Of a stretch of DNA of 13,689 nucleotides, positions 13,630-13,689 are shown piece by piece; within the stretch, counting starts at the first letter, position 1, and each line of letters begins with the position of its first letter. The DNA comes from DATGYC01 sp035298385. Its GTDB lineage: Bacteria > Bacillota > Sulfobacillia > Symbiobacteriales > Symbiobacteriaceae. Made by a program: the position numbers and the translations under genes. The stretch is from NCBI GenBank assembly GCA_035298385.1, contig DATGYC010000356.1:1-13689 (forward strand), given 5' to 3'. Below the pieces are notes generated by a model. That model was given only the letters and a program-made list of their open reading frames with translations, did not search any database and had not been told where the DNA came from.

Positions 13630-13689
13630 TGTGGGCGTTCCCCTGCTGGTAAGTTATGAAGTGAGGGGTTGGTGTAGAAGTCGGGTCTC

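Overview
The window is high-GC bacterial DNA. It is almost filled by one catabolic gene cluster that works on coenzyme A thioesters. Genes are tightly packed and ribosome binding sites are very G-rich. The XerD at the right end looks housekeeping-like and resembles Bacillota versions, so a high-GC Bacillota (or Chloroflexota-like) lineage is my guess; the taxonomic call is weak. There are no tRNA or rRNA genes, CRISPR arrays, transposases or phage genes.

Layout. (1) 1-10210, minus strand: an operon read from right to left. In transcription order it encodes an Fe-S Old Yellow Enzyme reductase with a C-terminal fibronectin-III-like domain, an SCP-x-type thiolase, a short HMG-CoA-synthase-like protein, a DUF35 zinc-ribbon/OB-fold protein, a one-chain ADP-forming acyl-CoA synthetase, a short-chain dehydrogenase, an AMP-forming acyl-CoA ligase and a B12-dependent acyl-CoA mutase catalytic subunit. 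After a 211-base gap with a G-rich inverted repeat comes the start of a crotonase that resembles ring-opening BadI; it runs off the left edge. Within the packed part, neighbouring genes overlap by up to 10 bases or lie at most 11 bases apart. A good sigma-A-type promoter lies at 10274-10303. (2) 10396-10800, minus: a RidA-family protein with its own terminator. (3) 10967-12607, plus: a flavin monooxygenase of the salicylyl-CoA 5-hydroxylase / 2-aminobenzoyl-CoA monooxygenase type. (4) 12617-12645: a bidirectional terminator. (5) 12651-13535, minus: XerD, with a palindrome in its promoter region.

How the genes may work together (inference). A CoA ligase activates an aromatic or alicyclic acid. 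The monooxygenase hydroxylates the aryl-CoA and an OYE-type reductase dearomatises it; these two activities are fused in the known Azoarcus-type 2-aminobenzoyl-CoA monooxygenase/reductase. A RidA protein could handle an enamine/imine intermediate. A BadI-like hydrolase would open the ring, and the SDR and thiolase complex would carry out beta-oxidation-like steps. The mutase would rearrange a branched acyl-CoA, and the ADP-forming synthetase would recover ATP from a thioester product. The substrate cannot be read from the sequence.

The most unusual points are four. The monooxygenase ends in what looks like a collapsed remnant of the reductase domain, while a different reductase is encoded separately. 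That reductase carries a fibronectin-III-like tail in place of the usual pyridine-nucleotide domain. The thiolase/HMGCS/DUF35 trio matches the archaeal mevalonate complex, but its HMGCS-like member has lost two catalytic residues. The mutase has an active-site residue combination that fits neither methylmalonyl-CoA nor isobutyryl-CoA mutase.
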